This document shows, piece after piece, positions 7,988 through 16,105 of a stretch of 64,000 nt of DNA. The position numbers and the translations under genes were made by a program. The stretch's first letter is position 1; each line of letters starts with the position of its first letter. The notes under the pieces are model-generated. The model saw only the letters and a list, made by a program, of their open reading frames with translations. It searched no databases and was not told the DNA's origin. The stretch spans positions 1 through 64,000 of the forward strand of contig JAJDUT010000021.1 in the NCBI GenBank assembly GCA_022826515.1, read 5' to 3'. This DNA comes from Candidatus Latescibacterota bacterium. Its GTDB lineage: Bacteria > Latescibacterota > UBA2968 > UBA8231.

Positions 7988-10642
7988 TCAGCGAATCAAG
8001 GCCATCCGCCCCACCGCAGTGAAATCCTCCCCGGCGATGAGTCGGTACAAATAGACGCCGCTAGCCACCGGCCTCCCCTCGTCGTCGCGGCCGTGCCAAG
8101 CGGTGCGATAGTGCCCAGCCGCCAGCGTCTCCCCACTGTGCAGGGTGCGGACGCGGCGTCCGAGCACATCGTACACCACGAGGCGCACCGGCGCGGTCCT
8201 CGCCACGTCAAAGGCGATGACCGCGTTGGCATTAAACGGATTCGGCCAGTTGCCGTGCAGCCGAAACGCCTCGGGCACTCCTGCGGCCTGCTCGGCAACT
8301 GCCGTCTGAACCTGATTCGGCGCACCCGGCGTAGGCGTATCTACCGTCTGAAAGTCGCCCGTAACGTCCGGCAAGCGCGCCCAGCTCGTTCCCTCGTCGG
8401 CCTGTCCCTCCTCCCAATCGACGCTGGCGACTAGCGCGCCATCTACCGTCCAGATACCCAGCTCTTCGTCGCGGCCAAGAGCAAAGCCGGGCCAGCCGTC
8501 TTTGTCTAACTCAATCTGTAGAAACGCACCCGCTTCGATGACCATATCCGCCAGGAAGGGAGTGCGCTTACTCTCGTCCGTCAGATCGTCGGCCATCACA
8601 AAATTCGCAAGATCTATCGGCCCGTCCGAGGCATTATACAGTTCAAACCAATCGAGCGGATCGCCTTGAGCGGCGACCTCGTTGATGACTAGTCTGGTAT
8701 CAGTCGCCGCTTCGTCGTCACTAGCTTCGGCTGAACTCTCTCCTTCAAAGCTGAACAACGTGCCGTAGAACCGACCCGCAACCCTTGCACCCGGTTCCGT
8801 GCTAGCCTCACTGAATTCAATCCCCCCCTTGCCGATCAAGTCAAACTGCTCTGGGGGGCTATCAGGCGATGGCAACAACAAGTGGTAGCCACTGACCGCA
8901 TCCATGTCGATGGCGAGGTGGGCACCGCTCTTCACCCAGTCAATCGGCAGCTCCGCTACGAGAATGTCGATGGCAAAATCTTTTCCAAGGCTGACAATGG
9001 ATACGGACGCTCTCTCTTCAGCGCCCTCTGCTCCCACCGCGTCCTCAAACTCGCCCCGGTCAATAGCCCCGTCGCCGTTGGCGTCAATGGTCAGAATTTC
9101 TTCCCACCGCGGCAGGTCTTCAACGCCGAACGCAATGGCCGCATCGTAGTCGGCTTGGTCGAAAACGCCGTTGCCATTGCTATCGAGCGCACCCAAGGTT
9201 TCATCCCAGCTTTCCCCTTCGCCGGCGTCGCCTTCTTCAAAGCCGGCCGTAGCTCCCGAGAGATCAAAGCGCTGCTCTTTTCCTGCTAGCTTGTACTCAG
9301 TGAACTCGACCGTCCCTTCTACCAGCGGATTCTCACGCGCGCTCGACCCCCACGTCGTCTCAAAGCGCAGCTCAAACGTGCCTCTTTCCGGCCAGCAAAT
9401 ATCGGCCGCGGCCAGCGGCCAAGGCCAAGCCGGTGGCTGTGGGTCGAGATCGGCCAAAATCACCGCTCGCCGCTCGCGGATGAACTCGCGCATCCGCTCG
9501 GCGTCGCGGGCGGCACTGGCTTGCCTTTTGTCCAGTATGTGCTGCTGGACGATCGCTGCCATGTCGTCGGCGAGGCTGAGCAGTTCTTCTTCGTTCCAAA
9601 CTGTGTCGAGCAATTCCTTGACGCGGGCTACATAGGCGGCTCTCATCGCGTCGTCGCGGTATAAACGATGGGCAATGGCTCCGTGTGCCATGACCGCCGG
9701 CGGCGACTCAAACTCGTCAAAGGGGCCATCGATCGAGGTAAAAACTTGATCCGCGCCCCAAGGTATGAATACAAACGGCGCACCCGGCTCGCGGTAGAGG
9801 TAAAAGTTGTTGCGGTTGCCAGCGTACCCATCCCAATGCCCAATGAGCACCTCGACAGCCCAGAAGGTGAGAAAGCGGTCGATATCTATGATGTCGGCAA
9901 GGGCTTCAAGACCGGCCGGGGAAGGGTCCTGCAGCGCGGCGACAACCGCGTCGATATCCGACCAGTCCGCTTCCGTCTCATTGGTTTTCTTTTGCAAAGT
10001 ACCGCGCCACTTGGGACGAAAATCGCTGACGGTCCCTTCGTAGAGATTGCCGCTTGGATCGGAGAAATTGCGATCCAAAAAGGCGGTTTTCATGCTCTCG
10101 ACGTGGACGTACAAGCCCAAGTTTTCGCCGTTTACCGCAACAGTGGCAAAGTTGCAGCGCGGCGCTGGCAGGCCAGCGGCAGCGAAGACGTGGTAGGCCA
10201 TGCAGGTATTGAGCATAGACGGGTCTTGCTGGACATTGTTCAAGGTCAGGCGCTTCATTGCGCCGCCGAGGACCTGCCCATCGACGAACTTGTCAAAGCG
10301 GACCTTGAGCGCGGGTTTAACCTTACTCAGCGACCCGAGAAACCCTTTCTTGCGAATGCCAACTTGGGTGTGGATTTCGCCGTCCACAGTTACAGTTGCC
10401 TCAAACCAAGTGAAGATATCATCCGCAGGGCTGTCGAGGCAGTCGGCACCGACGAGTATATCCGCAAGAATCCGCGTCTGGCCGCGCAGGCGATCCCAAT
10501 CCTCGGGGGCTATCTCAATTCTCACGTCGAGTACGCGGTCGAGGGCGAAATAGGGATCGGCGTCCGCAGCGCCAAACGCTGGGCGGACGGTTAATAGAAA
10601 CGCTATAAGTGCGGTACTAAGTAAGTTCTGATGATTTTTCAT
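7988..10642 (-). CDS. Secreted CotH-family protein with lamin-tail and sorting domains
   Basis: The 884-residue protein opens with a signal peptide (MKNHQNLLSTALIAFLLTV). A CotH-like atypical kinase domain follows, with GLYVHVESMKTAFLDRNF and IGHWDGYAGNRNNFYLY typical of the family. Two EF-hand/dockerin-like loops (LDSNGNGVFDQADY, IDANGDGAIDRGEF) come next. A lamin-tail-like domain (LVINEVAAQGDPLDWFELYN) follows them. The C-terminal FlgD-like sorting domain starts at GNWPNPFNANAV and ends GVYLYRLIAGEDF...RMALIR. CotH kinases phosphorylate secreted spore-coat or surface proteins in other bacteria, and that activity is only inferred here. A GTG at 10657 is possible, but the ATG at 10642 with GGAG/AGGA upstream is preferred. 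It is the first gene of the operon running down to 3126. Confidence 0.85.
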   Translation of the reverse strand: MKNHQNLLSTALIAFLLTVRPAFGAADADPYFALDRVLDVRIEIAPEDWDRLRGQTRILADILVGADCLDSPADDIFTWFEATVTVDGEIHTQVGIRKKGFLGSLSKVKPALKVRFDKFVDGQVLGGAMKRLTLNNVQQDPSMLNTCMAYHVFAAAGLPAPRCNFATVAVNGENLGLYVHVESMKTAFLDRNFSDPSGNLYEGTVSDFRPKWRGTLQKKTNETEADWSDIDAVVAALQDPSPAGLEALADIIDIDRFLTFWAVEVLIGHWDGYAGNRNNFYLYREPGAPFVFIPWGADQVFTSIDGPFDEFESPPAVMAHGAIAHRLYRDDAMRAAYVARVKELLDTVWNEEELLSLADDMAAIVQQHILDKRQASAARDAERMREFIRERRAVILADLDPQPPAWPWPLAAADICWPERGTFELRFETTWGSSARENPLVEGTVEFTEYKLAGKEQRFDLSGATAGFEEGDAGEGESWDETLGALDSNGNGVFDQADYDAAIAFGVEDLPRWEEILTIDANGDGAIDRGEFEDAVGAEGAEERASVSIVSLGKDFAIDILVAELPIDWVKSGAHLAIDMDAVSGYHLLLPSPDSPPEQFDLIGKGGIEFSEASTEPGARVAGRFYGTLFSFEGESSAEASDDEAATDTRLVINEVAAQGDPLDWFELYNASDGPIDLANFVMADDLTDESKRTPFLADMVIEAGAFLQIELDKDGWPGFALGRDEELGIWTVDGALVASVDWEEGQADEGTSWARLPDVTGDFQTVDTPTPGAPNQVQTAVAEQAAGVPEAFRLHGNWPNPFNANAVIAFDVARTAPVRLVVYDVLGRRVRTLHSGETLAAGHYRTAWHGRDDEGRPVASGVYLYRLIAGEDFTAVGRMALIR

Positions 10643-10678
10643 TTTCGTCCTCTCCACCTGCTTGAACAGTTATTTACC

Positions 10679-10707
10679 TTGTAAACTGATGATAGCATCA
10701 TTAAATT
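10679..10707 (+). promoter_or_regulatory. Possible leaderless promoter with nested inverted repeats for the DUF4143 gene
   Basis: TTGTAA at 10679-10684 and TAAATT at 10702-10707 are separated by 17 nt and end 7 nt before the ATG at 10715, where no Shine-Dalgarno is visible. The spacer holds inverted repeats: an outer pair CTTGTAAA / TTTACAAG around an inner pair TGATG / CATCA. The arrangement parallels the much clearer one ahead of the second DUF4143 gene at 47978. Confidence 0.35.
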
Positions 10708-10714
10708 TACAAGC

Positions 10715-11971
10715 ATGAATTACAGAAACCGCCACTTAGAGACCAAAATTCTTCGTTATAAAGAAATTTTTCCCGTCCTGCTGGTGACCGGTGCTCGTCA
10801 GGTTGGCAAGAGTACCCTGCTTAGTCATCTGTGCGGTGCCGTCATGCCACATATTACCCTTGATCCGGTAATTGATGTAGGCAATGCCCGTCAGGATCCT
10901 GAATTCTTCATCGCTCAGCACCCGCCCCCTATCATCCTCGACGAGATTCAGTACGCGCCCGAATTGCTGGCGATTATCAAGCGCCGCGTCGATCGCGACG
11001 ACTCGCCCGGACAGTACTTTCTCACCGGCTCGCAAAACCTAGCCCTGCTCCGCGATGTGAGCGAAAGCCTAGCGGGCCGGGTCGTCGTTCTCGATCTGGG
11101 TCCTTTGACTCTGAGTGAGCGCCAAGGCTGGGGCAACCGAGCCGCACCCGTGTGGTTAGAACTCCTGCTGAAGGCCGGCGGCGCATTGCCGGACTTGCAC
11201 CACCAAGCACGCGTACCAAACCTCGCACCGCTGCGGACCGCATTCGAGGTGCTGTGGCGCGGCGGCTATCCCCGGATCTTGGACCAATCGCCGGATGTCA
11301 TTATCGACATCATGCAATCCTACGTGCGAACCTATGTTGAGCGCGATGTGCGCAGCCTAGCCAGCGTGCAGGACCAGCAGCAATTCTCGCGCCTGCTGAG
11401 TCTGTGCGCTGCTTTGACGGCACAGGAGGTGAATCACAGCCAATTCGGCCGCGAAATCGGCGTTACCCCACAGACGGCCTCGCGCTGGTTAAACATCCTC
11501 AAGGCGACCTACCAGTGGCTAGAACTGCCGCCCTATCACGGCAACACAATCAAACGGATCAGCGGCAAACCCAAAGGGTATCTGACCGACACAGGGTTAG
11601 CCTCTTTCCTCCAGAGAATTTCCTCTCCCGAGGCGCTCTCTGGCCACCCCCTCCTAGGGTCGCTTTTCGAGACGCATGTAGTGCTAGATATCCACCGGAA
11701 ATTCCACTGCTTGGACATGCCCCCTCAAGTGTATCACTGGCGCACCCTCGCTGGTGCTGAGGTCGATTTGCTGCTGGAGCGAGACGGGATTTTCTGGCCG
11801 GTAGAAATCAAAAGCAGCACGCGCATTACTAGCGCAGATGCGCGGGGCATTATGGCATTCCGAAAGACGTATCCGGCTCTGCGCCACGGTCCCGGAATTA
11901 TAATTGCCCCCGTAGAAGAGGCATCCCAACTCCGCGACGAGGTCCTCGTCATCCCGTACGATCTGCTGTAA
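10715..11971 (+). CDS. AAA ATPase with DUF4143 domain
   Basis: The 418-residue protein has an N-terminal AAA_14-type ATPase with Walker A GARQVGKST at about 26-34, Walker B IILDEIQYAP at about 74 and a sensor-like LTGSQNLALL. The C-terminal DUF4143 region contains a winged-helix-like stretch (REIGVTPQTASRWLNIL) and a PD-(D/E)xK-like motif (AEVDLLLERDG then PVEIKSS). These proteins are widespread and mobile. Proposed roles include toxin-antitoxin or defense functions, but none is established. It converges on the membrane protein gene with one base between stop codons. There is no ribosome-binding site before the ATG, suggesting leaderless translation. A paralogue lies at 47978. Confidence 0.85.
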   Translation: MNYRNRHLETKILRYKEIFPVLLVTGARQVGKSTLLSHLCGAVMPHITLDPVIDVGNARQDPEFFIAQHPPPIILDEIQYAPELLAIIKRRVDRDDSPGQYFLTGSQNLALLRDVSESLAGRVVVLDLGPLTLSERQGWGNRAAPVWLELLLKAGGALPDLHHQARVPNLAPLRTAFEVLWRGGYPRILDQSPDVIIDIMQSYVRTYVERDVRSLASVQDQQQFSRLLSLCAALTAQEVNHSQFGREIGVTPQTASRWLNILKATYQWLELPPYHGNTIKRISGKPKGYLTDTGLASFLQRISSPEALSGHPLLGSLFETHVVLDIHRKFHCLDMPPQVYHWRTLAGAEVDLLLERDGIFWPVEIKSSTRITSADARGIMAFRKTYPALRHGPGIIIAPVEEASQLRDEVLVIPYDLL

Positions 11972-11972
11972 C

Positions 11973-13940
11973 TTAGCCGTGCAGAATGGGATGGCCGTTG
12001 CCGGGGAAAAACGCCACATCCACGAGAAAGGAAAGGCCGACGCCAAGAAAGTAGCCTGCAATCAGGCCGATGAAAAACGGCGCGGCTTTGCGGTACAACT
12101 CAATGCCGCCAAAGCGCATGATCAGGCTCTTGGCTGCCCACGCCACAAAAATCGCTGGGGCTTGATTGCGCACCATCCAGATCGCGGAAATGGCCAAGCC
12201 CACCGGGTGCAGGGGCCACCACGGAAAGCGGTACTGCATAAACGTCAAAACCGACATCGCCGCCGCACCAATGCCAAAGAAGCCTAACTTTTGCGCGTGA
12301 AAGTCAGCCGGGGCCTTGATCTTAGCCATCACGTCGCCAAAGGCCATCACGCCGGCACCGGAAGAGACGCGGAAAATCCAAGAGTTGAAGTTAGAAGCCC
12401 CCTGCTCGTAGGCCATAGCTATGAGATTGGTCAGCGAAACCGCAAAGGACAGCACCACGGCCAAGGCAATGGCCAAAACAAAGCCGCGGCGGGCAATGCG
12501 CAGACTGTGCTGCAACTTGGCCGCGTGCGCTGCCGAGGGCATGAAGATGGATTGCACATCGCCAAAAAAAGAATAGGTCAACCCCAAGGCCGCCAACCCC
12601 GTCGGCGAAATGGCGCTAGTGCCCAGCGTCATCATGGTCATCGCCTGACTAACCACAGGCGTGGTCAGATAGAACACGCCCGTCTGGACCACTAGACGCG
12701 TAATGCCCAAATAGGCGATGAGCACGCCAGCCAGAAAAAGCATCGCCACCGACCATTCCATGCCAGACTCGTGCAGCCAAGTTAGCATGTAGCAGGTCCC
12801 CAGCAAAAGGCCCAGCACCGCGGCGCGGTAGGACATCAACTCGCGCCGGTCGTCAATCGGGTACGCGGGATTCCACGCCTTGCGGACCACATCCTTGAGG
12901 TGGTCGCGCGCCATCCACAATCCCCACAGCACCAACACCACGAACGCCCCCCAACACTGCCAAGATGTCGATGGTAGCCCCCAAACGAACTTATCCGCCT
13001 CAGTGACGCCGAGACCAAAGCGGTTGAACAACCCCTCCTCGATCAGCGTCAGCAAAAAGAAGAACCAGATGCTGAAGGTCACATTGAGATTGGCAAAATA
13101 CATGAAGCCAACGACCGGGAAGTAGAAGCGGATGTTAATGGTCGGAAAGCCGTGCGCGATTTGGATGGGGTGATGCCATTCGATTTTGGGAAAGAAGTGA
13201 AAGAAAAAGCCAACGATGTTCCATAAGACAATGCACAGCGGAATGGCCGCCCCTGCCCAGAAGACTTTGCTGTACATGACCGCTGGCAGTCGGCGGGAAC
13301 TGTCGGCATTGGCGACGAGGGCTTGCGGCACCTCCATCAGCGGGTAGGCCAACCGCTCGCGCTCGACCCACTGCTTGCGCAGGATGACCACCACGCAGAA
13401 GCAGACCAAGTACAAAGTCCATATAAAACTCAGCCACCAAAACAGCGGCATAGCCCAAGCGGCGAGCAAGGTGCCCCAAGGGGTCGGTTCGCCGATGGGC
13501 AGGCCCTCAAAAAACCAAGTCATGGCCAAGCCGTCGTTGCTCGGCAACAGCCACGTCGGTAGGTAGGGCAACACGTACGTGCCCCATTGATTCTCCGCCG
13601 ACGCAAAGTAATACGGCGTCGTCGGTATGGCTAGGAAGTAGCCGATTAGAAAAACCGGAATGCCTGTACAGACCAAGCCCATGACGACGACGGTGATCAT
13701 CTCGGCAGGGCGCAGTGCCCAGTTAAAATTGAGGGTCTTCAGCAGGGCGTTGGCGAAGATGAGGCAGACAAAGAGAAACCCCACCCCAATCGGAAAGAAC
13801 GACCACGTCATCTCAGACGAGCCAAACGTCCAGATCGAGTGCGGTGCCCCCAAGCTGATCAACACCACCACCGCGCAACCCACGAGCAACGAGCGCACGG
13901 TGACGCCTGTGCCCTCTTGCTGTGCGGGATGGATTGACAA
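11973..13940 (-). CDS. Polytopic membrane protein (DUF6784/6785-like), copy 2
   Basis: The protein of about 655 residues contains about a dozen hydrophobic segments, for example SLLVGCAVVVLISLG near the start and FFIGLIAGYFLGVGLSFLVDV at the end. It resembles the DUF6784/DUF6785 membrane proteins seen in Poribacteria- and Latescibacteria-like genomes. It is a tandem paralogue of the next gene: long stretches such as WGTYVLPYLPTWLLPSNDGL are identical. The start is uncertain. The frame opens at a TTG (13940) just after the neighbour's stop, with no clear Shine-Dalgarno, and a GTG further in is possible. A transport role is likely from topology, but no substrate is known. Confidence 0.75.
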   Translation of the reverse strand: MSIHPAQQEGTGVTVRSLLVGCAVVVLISLGAPHSIWTFGSSEMTWSFFPIGVGFLFVCLIFANALLKTLNFNWALRPAEMITVVVMGLVCTGIPVFLIGYFLAIPTTPYYFASAENQWGTYVLPYLPTWLLPSNDGLAMTWFFEGLPIGEPTPWGTLLAAWAMPLFWWLSFIWTLYLVCFCVVVILRKQWVERERLAYPLMEVPQALVANADSSRRLPAVMYSKVFWAGAAIPLCIVLWNIVGFFFHFFPKIEWHHPIQIAHGFPTINIRFYFPVVGFMYFANLNVTFSIWFFFLLTLIEEGLFNRFGLGVTEADKFVWGLPSTSWQCWGAFVVLVLWGLWMARDHLKDVVRKAWNPAYPIDDRRELMSYRAAVLGLLLGTCYMLTWLHESGMEWSVAMLFLAGVLIAYLGITRLVVQTGVFYLTTPVVSQAMTMMTLGTSAISPTGLAALGLTYSFFGDVQSIFMPSAAHAAKLQHSLRIARRGFVLAIALAVVLSFAVSLTNLIAMAYEQGASNFNSWIFRVSSGAGVMAFGDVMAKIKAPADFHAQKLGFFGIGAAAMSVLTFMQYRFPWWPLHPVGLAISAIWMVRNQAPAIFVAWAAKSLIMRFGGIELYRKAAPFFIGLIAGYFLGVGLSFLVDVAFFPGNGHPILHG

Positions 13941-13947
13941 CGCGGAC

Positions 13948-15945
13948 TCAGCCGTGCAGGATGGGATGGCCGTTGCCGGGGAAGAAAATCATATCGACGA
14001 TAAACGAGATCCCCACTCCAAAAAAGTGCCCGAGAATCAGGCCGATGAAGAAGGGTGCAGCCTTGCGGTATAGCTCAATGCCGCCAAAGCGCATGATCAG
14101 GCTCTTGGCCGCCCAAGACACAAAAATCGCCGGGGCTTGATTGCGCACCATCCAGATCGCGGAGATGGCCAAGCCCACCGGGTGCAGGGGCCACCACGGA
14201 AAGCGATACTGCATAAACGTCAAAACCGTCATAGCTGCCGCACCGATACCGAAGAAGCCTAACTTTTGCGCGTGGAAATCGGCCGGGGTTTTTATTTTGC
14301 TCATTGCGTCTTCAAAGGAGCGCACTCCCGCGCCCGAGGAGACGCGGAAAAACCAAGAATTGAAGTTGGAAGCCCCCTGCTCGTAGGCCATGACAATGAC
14401 GTACACAATGGCGGCGATAAAGCCGATCAACAGGGCCAGCGCAATAGCCAAGCACAGGCCGCGACGGCTCATCCGCATGGCGTCGTGCAGCCGGGTGGCA
14501 TGGGCAGCCGACGGCATAAAAATCGACTGCACATCGCTGAAGAACCCATAACTCATCCCCAAGGCCGCCAAGCCCGTCGGCGAAATCGCACTCGTACCAA
14601 AAGTCATCATGGTCATGGCTTGGCTGACCACGGGCGTCGTCAGGTAAAAGACGCCGGCCTGCACCACCAAGCGGGTAATGCCCAAGTAGGCAATCAGCAC
14701 GCCGCCCAAGAAAAACGCCGCCACCGACATTTCCATGCCAGCCTTGTTGAGCCACGCCAGCATATAGACGACCCCGACCAATAGGCCGACGACTGCGCTG
14801 CGATAGGACATCAACTCGCGGCTGTCGTCAACCGGATGCGCGGGATTCCACGCCTTGCGGAACACATCCTTTAGATGATCCCGCGCCATCCACAAGCCCC
14901 ACAGCACCAGCACCACAAAAGCTCCCCAACACTGCCACGACGTCGAAGGCAAGCCCCACACGAAGTTGTCCGCCTCAGTCACGCCAACGCCAAAGCGGTT
15001 AAACAAACCCTCTTCGACCAACAGTAACAAAAAGAAAAACCAGATGCTGAAGGTGACGTTGAGGTTGGCAAAATACATGAAGCCAACGACCGGAAAGTAG
15101 AAGCGGATGTTAATGGTCGGAAAGCCGTGCGCGATTTGGATGGGATGGTTCCATTCGATCTTGGGAAAGAAGTGAAAGAAAAAGCCGACGATGTTCCACA
15201 ATACGATGCACAGAGGGATCGCCGCTCCCATCCAAAAGACCTTGTTGCGCAAAATGGCCGGCACGCGCGCCGGACCATCGGCATCCGCCACCAGAGCTTG
15301 CGGCACCTCCATCAGCGGATAGGCCAACCGCTCGCGCTCGACCCACTGCTTGCGCAAGATGACGACGAGGCAAAAACAAACCGCGTACAAGGTCCAGATA
15401 AAGCTCAGCCACCAAAACAGCGGCATGGCCCACGCATCGAGCAGCGTGCCCCAAGGCATCGGCTCACCAAGGGGCAGTCCTTCAAAGAACCAAGTCATGG
15501 CCAAGCCGTCGTTGCTCGGCAACAGCCACGTTGGCAGGTAGGGCAACACGTAGGTACCCCACTGATTTTCAGCCGAGGCAAAGTAATAGGGCGTGGTGGG
15601 GATCGACAGCACGTAGCCCATCATAAAGATGGGAATGCCGGTCGTCACCAAGCCCATTACTACTACCGTAATCATCTCGGCCGGCCGCAAGGCCCAGCCG
15701 GGGTTGATTGTCTTGAGCAGGATGTTGAGCAGGATGAGGCAGCAGAACGAGAAGCCGACGGCAATCGGAAAGAACGACCACGTGATTTCGGACGACCCCA
15801 AGACCCAGATAGCGTAGGGCGCGCCCAAACACACCACGAGGACTTGAATGACGCCGAGCACCAAGGAGCGGAGCGTTAGGCCGCTAGCCGCACTTTGGCG
15901 AGCGTGCTCTTCTCGATATATAGGGGCCGCAGTCGGCGACGTCAT
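13948..15945 (-). CDS. Polytopic membrane protein (DUF6784/6785-like), copy 1
   Basis: The 665-residue integral membrane protein has about a dozen predicted transmembrane helices and is closely related to the downstream copy at 11973-13940, including the conserved FPTINIRFYFPVVGFMYFAN region and the C-terminal PFFIGLI. The ATG at 15945 has only a weak ribosome-binding site. The two copies lie 7 bp apart and must be co-transcribed. Divergence is concentrated in the N-terminus and a few loops, as expected for a duplicated gene pair under shared constraint. The gamma-glutamyltransferase at 16106 lies upstream in the same direction. No biochemical function is established for the family. Confidence 0.8.
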   Translation of the reverse strand: MTSPTAAPIYREEHARQSAASGLTLRSLVLGVIQVLVVCLGAPYAIWVLGSSEITWSFFPIAVGFSFCCLILLNILLKTINPGWALRPAEMITVVVMGLVTTGIPIFMMGYVLSIPTTPYYFASAENQWGTYVLPYLPTWLLPSNDGLAMTWFFEGLPLGEPMPWGTLLDAWAMPLFWWLSFIWTLYAVCFCLVVILRKQWVERERLAYPLMEVPQALVADADGPARVPAILRNKVFWMGAAIPLCIVLWNIVGFFFHFFPKIEWNHPIQIAHGFPTINIRFYFPVVGFMYFANLNVTFSIWFFFLLLLVEEGLFNRFGVGVTEADNFVWGLPSTSWQCWGAFVVLVLWGLWMARDHLKDVFRKAWNPAHPVDDSRELMSYRSAVVGLLVGVVYMLAWLNKAGMEMSVAAFFLGGVLIAYLGITRLVVQAGVFYLTTPVVSQAMTMMTFGTSAISPTGLAALGMSYGFFSDVQSIFMPSAAHATRLHDAMRMSRRGLCLAIALALLIGFIAAIVYVIVMAYEQGASNFNSWFFRVSSGAGVRSFEDAMSKIKTPADFHAQKLGFFGIGAAAMTVLTFMQYRFPWWPLHPVGLAISAIWMVRNQAPAIFVSWAAKSLIMRFGGIELYRKAAPFFIGLILGHFFGVGISFIVDMIFFPGNGHPILHG

Positions 15946-16069
15946 TAAAAGCCAGCTTCAGAGGCAATTTTATCGGGATTAAACGCGGACAATATGGCTC
16001 CAACGCACCGCAGCCGCAATCTCAAGGGAGCTATAGCCATTAGGTCTTAGCACGGGGTCTTGGGTATGA

Positions 16070-16103
16070 GATGCTGAGCGAAGCGAAGCGGAGTCGAAGC
16101 ACC
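16070..16103. repeat. Dispersed GC-rich repeat unit (GCTGAGCGAAGCGAAGCGG type)
   Basis: The 34-bp stretch just past the gamma-glutamyltransferase stop codon reads GATGCTGAGCGAAGC, then GAAGCGGAGTCGAAGCACC. Its reverse complement is the GCTTCGACTCCGCTTCGC-type intergenic repeat that I recognise from many bacterial genomes. It is partly self-complementary (GATGCT/AGCACC with wobble). I see no second copy in this window. Confidence 0.4.
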
Positions 16104-16105
16104 TC

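Noticed and set aside
9668..10594. 308-codon open frame antisense to the CotH-family gene
   Set aside because: No recognisable domain or ribosome-binding site, while the opposite strand has clear CotH motifs and a signal peptide.
15127..15879. 250-codon open frame antisense to the membrane protein gene
   Set aside because: A matching antisense frame (14266-14784 and 12291-12695) appears wherever this gene family is, as expected of a mirror of hydrophobic codons.
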